Positions 13,246-20,398 of a stretch of DNA of 37,026 nucleotides are shown here, piece after piece. The DNA is from Gaiellales bacterium. GTDB lineage: Bacteria; Actinomycetota; Thermoleophilia; Gaiellales; JAICJC01. Every line of letters begins with the position of its first letter. Position 1 is the stretch's first letter. The stretch covers positions 1 to 37,026 of the forward strand of contig DASUHM010000068.1 in assembly GCA_036273515.1 (NCBI GenBank), in the 5' to 3' direction. The notes under the pieces were generated by a model. The model had not been told where the DNA came from, made no database searches, and saw only the letters and a list, made by a program, of their open reading frames with translations. Made by a program: the position numbers and the translations under genes.

Positions 13246-13613
13246 GCCGTGGCGAGCAGGGGCGCGACACGCTCCTGAAACAGGTGCAACTGCCGCACCT
13301 CGTCATGGATCGGGCAGAGCAGGACGCGTTCGACGCCCGCACGCGCGAACGCCGCGAGCCGCTCGGCGCAGGTCTCCGGCGAGCCGATCGGCAGTGAGAG
13401 CCCGCGCAACCCCTCCCTCGATCGGTGCAGCATCGGCGAGAGCACCCACCCGTCGCCATGCCGGACGGCGCGGCGGAGCCCCGCCGGCGATCCCCAGACG
13501 CATCGATCACCGCGGCGAGCGCGTCCAAGCGACGCTGCGGCCTCCGCGTAGACCCTGAGGTCTCGGAGCCGTACTCCACGGTTCACACCGCGTGATCGTA
13601 ACGAGCGCCTCAC
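13224..13613 (-). pseudogene. Truncated LLM-class flavin-dependent oxidoreductase
   Basis: Only the C-terminal third of a luciferase-like (F420 or FMN-dependent) monooxygenase is present: VWGSPAGLRRAVRHGDGWVL, then IGSPETCAERLAAFARAGVE and RVLLCPIHDE, ending in ERVAPLLATAY. These enzymes are normally about 300 residues and need the N-terminal barrel half for flavin binding, which is absent. Upstream the frame runs into unrelated arginine-rich sequence. It is therefore most likely a decayed gene. Confidence 0.65.
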
Positions 13614-13640
13614 ACCCCGAGCCTGAGCCGACGTCTGATC

Positions 13641-13669
13641 GGGCGGGCATCGCCGGGCGATGCCCGCCC
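13641..13669 (-). terminator. 12-bp hairpin after the lipoprotein gene
   Basis: GGGCGGGCATCG (13641-13652) pairs perfectly with CGATGCCCGCCC (13658-13669) around a five-base loop, eight bases beyond the stop of the minus-strand lipoprotein gene. It probably ends that operon. No T-run is present. Confidence 0.6.
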
Positions 13670-13676
13670 AGCGCGA

Positions 13677-14165
13677 TCACGCCTTGTGCGCGCTCCAGCT
13701 GCCGCCGCCCGCCGAGGTCGAGTAGCTGCCCGACATCGAGTCGCCCGACACCGATCCCGTGTAGTGGACCGCGGTGCCGCCGACCGTGCCGAACTTGATC
13801 GAGCTGCCGTTCACCGTCCCGTTCACGTCGGTGGTGCCGGCGGTCGAGAGCTTGATGGTGCCGCTGAGCGACGATCCGGACTGGGTCCAGTTGAGGACGA
13901 ACGTGCCGTTGAAGGTGCCGCTGTAGGTGCCCGTCCACTTCCCGGAGAGGCCGGTGTCTGAGGTCGTCGTCTGGGTGGTGGTCGTCCCGGTCGACTGCGT
14001 GGTCGTCGGGGTCGACACGGCTGCGGATACCGAGCTCGCCGGCGGGGACGACGATCCACCGCCGCCGCTGCCTCCGCAGGCGGCCGCCGTCAGCGTCATC
14101 GCGACGCCGAGCCCGGCGACCAGCGCGACCGCCCTGCGCGTCGACATCCCTTTGCGTTCCCTCAT
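13677..14165 (-). CDS. Secreted lipoprotein with Thr/Ser linker and beta-rich domain
   Basis: The 162-residue product has an N-terminal signal peptide (STRRAVALVAGLGVAMTL) ending in a lipobox TAAAC, so Cys would be lipidated and the protein anchored outside the membrane. A linker of ~45 residues rich in Gly, Ser and Thr follows. The rest (LSGKWTGTYSGTFNGTF through SMSGSYSTSAGGGSW) is a small beta-rich domain with repeating G-x-W/Y/F strands, like lipocalin-type or META-type secreted barrels. The function is unknown. The ATG has AGGAGG six bases upstream and overlaps the stop of the preceding gene (ATGA), so both are one operon. Confidence 0.8.
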   Translation of the reverse strand: MRERKGMSTRRAVALVAGLGVAMTLTAAACGGSGGGGSSSPPASSVSAAVSTPTTTQSTGTTTTQTTTSDTGLSGKWTGTYSGTFNGTFVLNWTQSGSSLSGTIKLSTAGTTDVNGTVNGSSIKFGTVGGTAVHYTGSVSGDSMSGSYSTSAGGGSWSAHKA

Positions 14166-14449
14166 CGCTGCCTCCTATCGGGTTCGGTGGGCCATGGCGA
14201 GCACGCCGCCTCGAGGAGCCGGTCGCACGGGATCCGGGCGGCCTCGACCACCCGGCGCACGTCGTCCTCGGCGCCGCGGAAGAGGCACAGCACCACCTCG
14301 TCCTGCCGCATCAGCAGCGAGCCCAGGTAGCGGACGGACGCGCGCTCGGACTCCTCGCCCGCGCGCGCGTCGAGCGCCCGCAGATCGCCCTCGTGAACGT
14401 CGGGCCACAGGCACTCGGCGACGAACTCGGTTGCGACCTCCCTTGCCAT
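14162..14449 (-). CDS. Small DUF4242-like protein
   Basis: This 95-residue protein resembles the DUF4242/nickel-binding-like group: EFVAECLWPDVHEGDLR, then YLGSLLMRQDEVVLCLFRGA and VVEAARIPCDRLLEA, the usual ending of that fold. The role is unknown. The ATG at 14449 was chosen because TACGGT (14457-14462, minus strand) lies seven bases upstream; a start at 14473 would place coding sequence across that box and the hairpin. Its stop overlaps the lipoprotein start by ATGA. Confidence 0.6.
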   Translation of the reverse strand: MAREVATEFVAECLWPDVHEGDLRALDARAGEESERASVRYLGSLLMRQDEVVLCLFRGAEDDVRRVVEAARIPCDRLLEAACSPWPTEPDRRQR

Positions 14450-14474
14450 GCCGCCCACCGTAGGCGGCGGCAAC

Positions 14475-14491
14475 CCCCGCCGAAAGCGGGG
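14475..14491 (-). terminator. Hairpin after the LAL regulator gene
   Basis: CCCCGC (14475-14480) pairs with GCGGGG (14486-14491) around five bases, directly beyond the stop at 14497 of the minus-strand regulator. It separates that gene from the promoter of the DUF4242-like gene. Confidence 0.5.
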
Positions 14492-14496
14492 AAACC

Positions 14497-17253
14497 CTAC
14501 GCCGGAGGGCTCTCCCCCCGGGCCTCGCGCAGCGCGTTTGCGAGCCCGACCCGCGACCGCACGCCGAGCTTGCGGTAGACCCGGGTCAGGTTCGCCTCGA
14601 CCGTCTTCACCGATACGAACGCGCGCGCGGCCACCTCGTGGTTCGTGAGCCCCGAGGCCGCGAGCTCGGCCAGCCGCCGCTCCGTCTCGGTGAGCGTGTC
14701 GCCCCCGCCGCCCGGCCGCCCGAGCCGCGCCAGGCCGTCACGCGCCCTGTCCGCCCAGGCCGGCGCGCCCGCCGCCTCGAACGCCACGAGAGCCGCCTCG
14801 AACATGTTCCGCGCCCGGCCCCGCTGCTTGAAGCGGCGGAAGGCCTCGCCCGCGAGCAGCTGGGTGCGTGCCCGCTCGAGCGGCATCTCGACCGTGTCAT
14901 GGGCCGCCAGCGCGCGCTCGAACGCCGCGGCGGATTCGTCCTGCGCACCGCGGGCCGCCTCGAGCGCGCCCCGGCAGCGCCCGGCCGCAGCGATCGCCCA
15001 GGCCCGGTCGAGCCCGGCCGCCGAGCGCTCGAACGGCTCGAGGTACTCGGCCGCGAGGTCGAGCTCGCCGAGCGCGACGAGCGCCTCGACCTCGTCGGGC
15101 ACGAACATGCGCAGCACGGGGTCGGTCGGGCCCATGCGGACGACCTGCTCGGCCAGCGGCCCCAGCAGGCCGTGCACGCCGGCCGGGTTCCCCTCGGCGA
15201 GGTCCGCCAGCCCGAGCGCCCACAGCGGCCAGATCACCCCCGACCGCCATCCCAGGCGCTCGAAGTGGGCCAGCGCCTCGCCCGCCTCGCGACGCGCGAG
15301 CGGCGCATGGCCGTCGTGCGCATGCACGAGCGCGCTCGCGCTCAACGCGATCGCCGACACGGCGGGGTCGTCCAGCAGCTCCGCCGCCTCGACCGCCGCG
15401 GCAGCGGCCTGCGACGCGGGCCCGAGCTCGCCGCCCCAGACCTGCGCCCACACCAGGTACTGGGCGAGCATCGGCGCCGCGCCCTCCTGTCCGCGGGCGA
15501 CGAGATCGGCGTGCATCTCCTCGAGCGTGCGCCGGGCCTCGCCGAGCTCGCCCGTCCACAGCTGCAACATCCCCTGGATCACGCGCGGGCGCATCATGAA
15601 CGCCCGGGCCATCGCCGGGTCCTCGATCTCGAGCGCCCGCTCGAGGCGCCCGCGGTCGAGCCCGCGACCGCCCAGGAACTCGGCCATCGTCAGCACCGCG
15701 AGCGCGTCCGCCAGCATGCCGTCGTGCCCGACAGCCCCGGCGTCGTCGAGGGCCGCGCGGGCATACGGCTCGGCGCCGGGGAGGTTGCCCGCGCTCACCG
15801 CGCAGTAGACGAGGTGCAGCTCGACCGCGGCGCGCAGCTCGCGGTCGTCCCCGCTGTGGTCGAGCGCGGCCGCGGCGAGCCCGCCGGCCTCGGCGAAGTC
15901 GCTGCGCCGGGCGGCGATGTCAGAGCGGAGCCAGAGCGCCCGGGCCTGCAGCGAACCGGAGGGATCAGCCCCGAGCAGCTGGCGGGCGAGCTCGTCGGCG
16001 CGGTCGAGGTCGCCGGCGTCGAAGTGGAACCGGGCTGCCGCCAGCAGCCGCCGGCCCGCATCGGCGACGTCGCCGGCCGGGGTGAGCCGCGACGCCAGCT
16101 CCGCCAGGTCGGCCGCCGCCTCGAATGCGCCGCGCGCCGCGGCGGACGCCGCGCCTTCGTCGAGCTGGCCGGCCACCGCGGGATCCGCGCCGACCGAGGC
16201 CAGTGCGAGCTGGCGGGCGCGCTCCTCCGGCTCCGCGACCAGATCGGCCGCGCGCCGGTGCAGCTCCCGCCTGCGGGCCGCCGGCACCGACTCGTAGGCA
16301 GCGGCCGCGAAGAGCGGATGGGCGAACGCGATCCGCCCCGCCGCATCGACGGTCACGATCCCGGCCTCCTCGGCCGGCGCGAGCGCATCGACGTCGATGC
16401 TCCCGCGATCGGGGCCCGAGACCACCGCCGCGAGCAGCACCGCGTCGCGGGTGGCGGGCGGCAACCGGCGGACGCGGCCTGCCGTGAGCTTGCGGAGGTC
16501 GTCCGGCACCGGGACGCGGGGCACGCCCGCCGGTCGCTCGGGGCCCTGCTCCGCCGTGAGCCGGGCGATCTCGAGCGCGTAGAACGGGTTGCCGCCGCTG
16601 GCCTCGGCGATCCGGACGAGCGCGGGCCGCGGCAGCGGCCGGCCCAGGTCGGCGGAGACGATCCGCCCGAGTGCCGCCAGCGACAACGGGCCGACCGCGA
16701 CCCGCATGACCCGATCGTCGGCCGGCCATCCCGGCGAGGGCGGCCGGATCGAGCACACGACCCCGACCGGCTCGTCCTCGAGCCGCCGGGCCGCGAACTC
16801 GAAGACGCGCCGCGACGGCGGGTCGAGCCACTGCCAGTCGTCGACCGCCAGGATCACGTGCCCCTCAGCCGCGAGGCGGCGGATCAGGGTGAGGAAGGCC
16901 GCGGCGACCGCGCGGCTGTCGGGCCCCTTGCCCGCCGGGCGGCGGCGCAGGAGCGCGACCTCGAGGGCATCGCGCTGCGGGTCGGGAAGGGCGGCAAACG
17001 CGTCGCCCTCGACCCGCGCGAGCAGGTCGGCGACCGCCGCGAACGAGAGCTTCGCCTCGGCCGCGGACGGCCGGCTCGAGAGCACCAGCGCGCCTCGCTC
17101 CCCGGCGCGGCTGCGCGCCTCGCGCCAGAGCGTCGTCTTGCCGATCCCGGCGTCGCCCTCCAGCACGAGGACGGCGAATCCCGCAGCCGACGCGTCCAGG
17201 AACCTCTCGACCTCGAGCAGCTGCGCTTCGCGGCCAACGATTCCCGGTGGCAT
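14497..17253 (-). CDS. LAL-type LuxR family transcriptional regulator with AAA ATPase
   Basis: The product is 918 residues, the normal size for large ATP-binding LuxR regulators. GDAGIGKTTLWREA near residue 33 is the Walker A motif. VILAVDDWQWLD near 135 is the Walker B motif, and CSIRPPSPGW follows as in STAND/AAA ATPases. The middle ~450 residues are alanine-rich TPR-like helices. Residues ~855-915 form the LuxR DNA-binding domain: LTETERRLAELAASGLTNHE, then VSVKTVEANLTRVYRKLGV. Such proteins activate target operons after a ligand or partner triggers ATP-dependent assembly. The ATG is preceded at ten bases by TACAGT, so the leader is very short. Targets are not evident. Confidence 0.9.
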   Translation of the reverse strand: MPPGIVGREAQLLEVERFLDASAAGFAVLVLEGDAGIGKTTLWREARSRAGERGALVLSSRPSAAEAKLSFAAVADLLARVEGDAFAALPDPQRDALEVALLRRRPAGKGPDSRAVAAAFLTLIRRLAAEGHVILAVDDWQWLDPPSRRVFEFAARRLEDEPVGVVCSIRPPSPGWPADDRVMRVAVGPLSLAALGRIVSADLGRPLPRPALVRIAEASGGNPFYALEIARLTAEQGPERPAGVPRVPVPDDLRKLTAGRVRRLPPATRDAVLLAAVVSGPDRGSIDVDALAPAEEAGIVTVDAAGRIAFAHPLFAAAAYESVPAARRRELHRRAADLVAEPEERARQLALASVGADPAVAGQLDEGAASAAARGAFEAAADLAELASRLTPAGDVADAGRRLLAAARFHFDAGDLDRADELARQLLGADPSGSLQARALWLRSDIAARRSDFAEAGGLAAAALDHSGDDRELRAAVELHLVYCAVSAGNLPGAEPYARAALDDAGAVGHDGMLADALAVLTMAEFLGGRGLDRGRLERALEIEDPAMARAFMMRPRVIQGMLQLWTGELGEARRTLEEMHADLVARGQEGAAPMLAQYLVWAQVWGGELGPASQAAAAAVEAAELLDDPAVSAIALSASALVHAHDGHAPLARREAGEALAHFERLGWRSGVIWPLWALGLADLAEGNPAGVHGLLGPLAEQVVRMGPTDPVLRMFVPDEVEALVALGELDLAAEYLEPFERSAAGLDRAWAIAAAGRCRGALEAARGAQDESAAAFERALAAHDTVEMPLERARTQLLAGEAFRRFKQRGRARNMFEAALVAFEAAGAPAWADRARDGLARLGRPGGGGDTLTETERRLAELAASGLTNHEVAARAFVSVKTVEANLTRVYRKLGVRSRVGLANALREARGESPPA

Positions 17254-17287
17254 GGAGGAGGCAACTGTACCCGCGGGCCGTGATCAG

Positions 17288-17307
17288 AAAGGGGTCTGAC
17301 CCCGTTT
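17288..17307. repeat. REP-like palindrome around GGGGTCTGACCCC
   Basis: AAA, GGGGTC, T, GACCCC, G, TTT forms a near-perfect 20-base palindrome between the two minus-strand genes. Palindromes of this form recur in many environmental genomes, in some cases with REP-associated Y1 transposases; that link is from memory. Only one copy is present in this window and no transposase is near. Confidence 0.45.
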
Positions 17308-17602
17308 ATTCACCCGCGGCCCAGCGGCGGGCCTCGATGCCGGGCGGCGGCGGGCTCGCGCGGAGCTCCTCGAGCGTCAGCTCGCTGAAGCCGCCGCCCG
17401 CGCTCGCCGACGGCATCCAGCCGCCGGCTGGATCGCGCTCGCACAGGTTCGCCTCGAGGTAGAAGCCGGGCGGCTGCGCTTCGATTGCGAGCAGGACGTA
17501 GGCCCCATCTCCGCCCGCGTTGTACCTCGTCTCGACCACGTGGGTGATGCCGCGCGGCATCGACTCCATCGCAGCGTCCTCGGGCGTGGGCCAGCCGTCC
17601 AT
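17306..17602 (-). CDS. Small hypothetical protein, 98 residues
   Basis: No family is recognised. The sequence (TPEDAAMESMPRGITHVVET, then GAYVLLAIEAQPPGFYLEAN) reads as a soluble alpha/beta protein ending in FSELTLEELRASPPPP. The codon pattern is that of a real gene. The ATG at 17602 is followed by a second possible start 11 codons on. The stop codon lies inside the REP-like palindrome. It is divergent from the TetR gene, whose promoter lies about 20 bases upstream, so the two may share control. Confidence 0.55.
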   Translation of the reverse strand: MDGWPTPEDAAMESMPRGITHVVETRYNAGGDGAYVLLAIEAQPPGFYLEANLCERDPAGGWMPSASAGGGFSELTLEELRASPPPPGIEARRWAAGE

Positions 17603-17618
17603 GCCCGGATCATCGCGC

Positions 17619-17648
17619 TTGACACCCGACGGACGTGTTCGGTAGCTT
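17619..17648 (+). promoter_or_regulatory. Promoter of the TetR-ABC-allantoin operon
   Basis: TTGACA (17619-17624) and TAGCTT (17643-17648) are separated by 18 bases, close to the vegetative actinobacterial promoter. Transcription would start near 17655, about ten bases before the ATG at 17665. It is the only clear -35/-10 pair near the operon, so it probably drives all nine genes to 27347. Confidence 0.6.
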
Positions 17649-17650
17649 CG

Positions 17651-17665
17651 TCATAACAGTTGTCA
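17651..17665. promoter_or_regulatory. Candidate operator for TetR autoregulation
   Basis: TCATAACAGTTGTCA is an imperfect dyad centred on 17658 with the core AACAGTT. It overlaps the expected transcription start and the start codon of the TetR gene, where a repressor would block the whole operon. It is also more AT-rich than its surroundings. Confidence 0.4.
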
Positions 17666-18348
17666 TGTCCCGTCCGCAGCCCCCGATGAGGAGTGTCGGC
17701 TCCCGCCGCGAGGAGGTGCTCATGCACGCGCGGCGCGTCATCATGCGCGACGGCCTCGAGGCGACGTCCCTGCGCCGCATCGCGCGCGAGGGCGGGTTCA
17801 CGACCGGCGTCCTCACCCACTACTTCGCCGACAAGTCGGAGCTGATCTCGGCCTGCTTCGAGTGGACGATGCGCACCTGGCTCGACCGGGTCGAGCGCGA
17901 GATCCGGGATGCGCCGACCGCGGAGGACAGCGTCTGCCGGTTCGTCGCGGTCGCCATCCCCCACGCCCCCGAGCGGCACGGCGAGTGGCGGCTGTGGCTG
18001 AACTTCGTCGGCACCGGTGCCGGCGACAAGGAGATGGCCAACCTGCTCGTCGACACGGATCAGCGCTGGGAGGCGCTCGTCACGGAGACCCTGACGCGCT
18101 GGCACGAGGCCGGCCTCGTCTCGCCCCGCCTCCCCGACGAGCTGGAGGCGCTGATCCTGGCCCGGCTCGGCGACGGGCTCGGCTTGCGCGCGCTCATGAC
18201 CGGCGACTGGGACGACGCCCGTCGCACGCTCGTGGCGGCGCTCGGCGCGATCGGCCTGCCCGACGACCTCGCCCGGCGCGCGCTCGACCCGGTTGCGGCT
18301 GAGGCTAATGCTCAAGTTGAGGTTGATGCGGAAGCGGAAGCCGGCTGA
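17665..18348 (+). CDS. TetR family transcriptional regulator
   Basis: The product has 227 residues. Residues ~12-60 are the TetR helix-turn-helix (RREEVLMHARRVIMRDGLEA, then TSLRRIAREGGFTTGVLTHY, FADKSELI). The C-terminal ~150 residues form the ligand and dimer domain, similar to BetI-like members (HGEWRLWLNFVGTGAGDKEM). The last ~17 residues (AEANAQVEVDAEAEAG) use A/T-ending codons unlike the rest. The ATG at 17665 follows a good promoter; an earlier GTG at 17635 lies within the promoter. The stop overlaps the first ABC gene (TGATG). It is the likely repressor of this operon, released by a substrate or breakdown product. Confidence 0.85.
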   Translation: MSRPQPPMRSVGSRREEVLMHARRVIMRDGLEATSLRRIAREGGFTTGVLTHYFADKSELISACFEWTMRTWLDRVEREIRDAPTAEDSVCRFVAVAIPHAPERHGEWRLWLNFVGTGAGDKEMANLLVDTDQRWEALVTETLTRWHEAGLVSPRLPDELEALILARLGDGLGLRALMTGDWDDARRTLVAALGAIGLPDDLARRALDPVAAEANAQVEVDAEAEAG

Positions 18349-19376
18349 TGGCACTGCTCGAAGTCGAGAACCTGGCCGTCCGCTTCCGCACCCGGACGGG
18401 GGTCGTCCCGGCGGTGAACGGCGTCAGCTTCGCGGTCGACGCCGGCGAGACCGTCGGCCTCGTGGGCGAGTCCGGATCGGGCAAGAGCGTGACCAGCCTC
18501 GCGCTCATGGGTCTCGTCCCCGGCCGCCGCACCGAGGTGACCGCCGCCCGGCTCGCGCTCGACGGCGTCGAACTGCTGTCGCTGAGCGAGGCGGAATGGC
18601 GCCACCGCCGCGGCCGCGACGTCGCGATCGTCTTCCAGAACCCGACGTCGAGCCTGAACCCGGTCGTGCGCATCTCGAAGCAGATCACGGAGGCGCTCCA
18701 GGCCCACGAGAAGCTCACCCGCGCCGCCGCCCGCAGCCGCGCCGCCGAGTTGCTCGCGGACGTCGGCATCCCCGACCCCGCGCGCGTGCTCGAGAGCTAC
18801 CCGCACCGCCTGAGCGGCGGCATGTGCCAGCGGGTGATGATCGCGATCGCCCTCGCGCTCAAACCGAAGCTCCTGATCGCGGACGAGCCGACGACGGCGC
18901 TCGACGTGACCATCCAGGCGCAGGTGCTCGACGTGATGCGAACGCTTACCCGCGAGTCCGGCACCGCGCTGATCCTGATCACCCACGACCTGGGCGTCGT
19001 TGCCGCGACCGCCCAGCACGTGAACGTGATGTACGCCGGCCGGATCGTCGAGTCCGGGCCGGTGGCAGACATCTTCGCCCGGCCACGGCATCCCTACACC
19101 GTGGGCCTCCTGCGCTCGATCGCCCGTCCCGACCGCGACGCCGCCGGCACGTTTGCGGCCATCCCGGGCCAGCCGCCCGACCCGACAGCGCTCCCGGCCG
19201 GCTGCCCGTTCACGCCCCGCTGCGCGTGGCGGCTCGACCGCTGTTCGGCAGACGACCCGGAGCTCACGGCGGACGAAGGCCGGCCCGACCAGCGCTTCGC
19301 CTGCCACAACCCGGTCACACCCGCAGAGGCCGAGGCGGGGCGGCCGCTGCGCGCGGCGGCGGGGGCGGGCGCATGA
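18348..19376 (+). CDS. Oligopeptide/dipeptide-type ABC transporter ATP-binding protein (DppD-like)
   Basis: This 342-residue ATPase has [12 protein letters not shown] (Walker A), [12 protein letters not shown] (Q-loop, typical of the peptide/nickel group), [15 protein letters not shown] (signature), [16 protein letters not shown] (Walker B and D-loop) and ITHDLGVVA (switch His). The C-terminal extension with [15 protein letters not shown], in which cysteines are conserved, is the OppD/DppD C-terminal domain that often holds an iron-sulfur cluster. It energises import together with the next four genes. It overlaps the TetR gene at its start and the second ATPase at its end (ATGA). Confidence 0.92.
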   Translation: MALLEVENLAVRFRTRTGVVPAVNGVSFAVDAGETVGLVGESGSGKSVTSLALMGLVPGRRTEVTAARLALDGVELLSLSEAEWRHRRGRDVAIVFQNPTSSLNPVVRISKQITEALQAHEKLTRAAARSRAAELLADVGIPDPARVLESYPHRLSGGMCQRVMIAIALALKPKLLIADEPTTALDVTIQAQVLDVMRTLTRESGTALILITHDLGVVAATAQHVNVMYAGRIVESGPVADIFARPRHPYTVGLLRSIARPDRDAAGTFAAIPGQPPDPTALPAGCPFTPRCAWRLDRCSADDPELTADEGRPDQRFACHNPVTPAEAEAGRPLRAAAGAGA

Positions 19377-20398
19377 GCGCGACCGCGCCGCTGCTCTCGG
19401 TGCGCGACCTGCGCGTCCACTATGCGCGCCGGCACGCGAACGTGCGCGCCGTCGACGGCGTCGACCTCGAGATCGTCCGTGGAGGCACACTCGGGCTCGT
19501 CGGCGAGTCGGGGTGCGGCAAGAGCACGCTCGGCAAGGCGGTGGTCCGCCTGCTGAAGCCGACCAGCGGCGCGATCGAGTTCGACGGCTGTGACCTGGCG
19601 CCCCTGGACGAGCGCGGCCTGCGGCCGTGGCGGCGCCGCATCGGGATGATCTTCCAGGATCCCTACTCCAGCCTGAACCCGCGGATCGACGTGCACGCCT
19701 GGATCGAGGAGCCGCTGCGGATCCACGGCCGCGGGACGCGCCCGGAGCGCACGGCGCGGGTGCGCGACCTGCTCGACCGGGTCGGCCTCCCCCAGGTCAC
19801 CGAGCACCGCTACCCGTCGCAGCTGTCCGGCGGACAGTGTCAGCGCGTCGGCATCGCCCGCGCGCTCGCGCTCGACCCCGACCTGCTGGTCGCCGATGAG
19901 CCGACGAGCGCGCTCGACGTGTCGATCCAGGCGCAGGTGCTCGAGCTGCTCGCCGAGATCCAGCGCGACCTCGAGCTGACCTCGCTCTTCATCAGCCACG
20001 ACCTCGGCGCCGTGCGCCAGATCGCGGACGAGATCGCGGTGATGTATCTGGGCCGGATGTGTGAGATCGGCCCGGCCCGGCGCGTGCTCGACCATCCCGC
20101 CCATCCCTACACGGTCGCCCTGCTCTCCGCCGCCCCCGTCCCCGACCCGGCCGTCGAGGCCGCCCGCGAGCGGATCGTCCTGCGCGGCGACCCGCCCAGC
20201 CCGGCCGCGCCGCCGTCCGGCTGCCGCTTCCACACCCGCTGCTGGCTGCGGGAGAGCATCGACGACCCCGAGATCTGCGTCACGACCGACCCGCCACCGG
20301 TTCCGGCAGCCGGCGGCGGCACCGTCCGCTGCCACTTCCACGACCGCGTCGCCGGCGCGCCCCCCGCCCAGCCGCAATCTCCAGGAGGACACGCGTGA
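19373..20398 (+). CDS. Oligopeptide/dipeptide-type ABC transporter ATP-binding protein (DppF-like)
   Basis: This 341-residue ATPase is the second one of the importer. GESGCGKSTLGKAVV is Walker A, IFQDPYSSLNPR the Q-loop, LSGGQCQRVGIARAL the signature, and LLVADEPTSALDVSIQ Walker B with D-loop; ISHDLGAVRQIAD follows. The C-terminal GCRFHTRCWL is the oligopeptide-transporter extension. Paired, non-identical ATPases are normal in peptide-type importers and form a heterodimer under the two permeases. ATGA overlap with the gene before and GTGA overlap with the binding protein after show tight coupling. Confidence 0.92.
   Translation: MSATAPLLSVRDLRVHYARRHANVRAVDGVDLEIVRGGTLGLVGESGCGKSTLGKAVVRLLKPTSGAIEFDGCDLAPLDERGLRPWRRRIGMIFQDPYSSLNPRIDVHAWIEEPLRIHGRGTRPERTARVRDLLDRVGLPQVTEHRYPSQLSGGQCQRVGIARALALDPDLLVADEPTSALDVSIQAQVLELLAEIQRDLELTSLFISHDLGAVRQIADEIAVMYLGRMCEIGPARRVLDHPAHPYTVALLSAAPVPDPAVEAARERIVLRGDPPSPAAPPSGCRFHTRCWLRESIDDPEICVTTDPPPVPAAGGGTVRCHFHDRVAGAPPAQPQSPGGHA

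Noticed and set aside
14638-17283. 881-residue open frame antisense to the LAL regulator, and a 908-residue one at 20107-22833 antisense to the ABC genes
   Set aside because: Arginine/proline/alanine-rich shadow frames typical of high-GC DNA; the opposite strand carries clear domain motifs.
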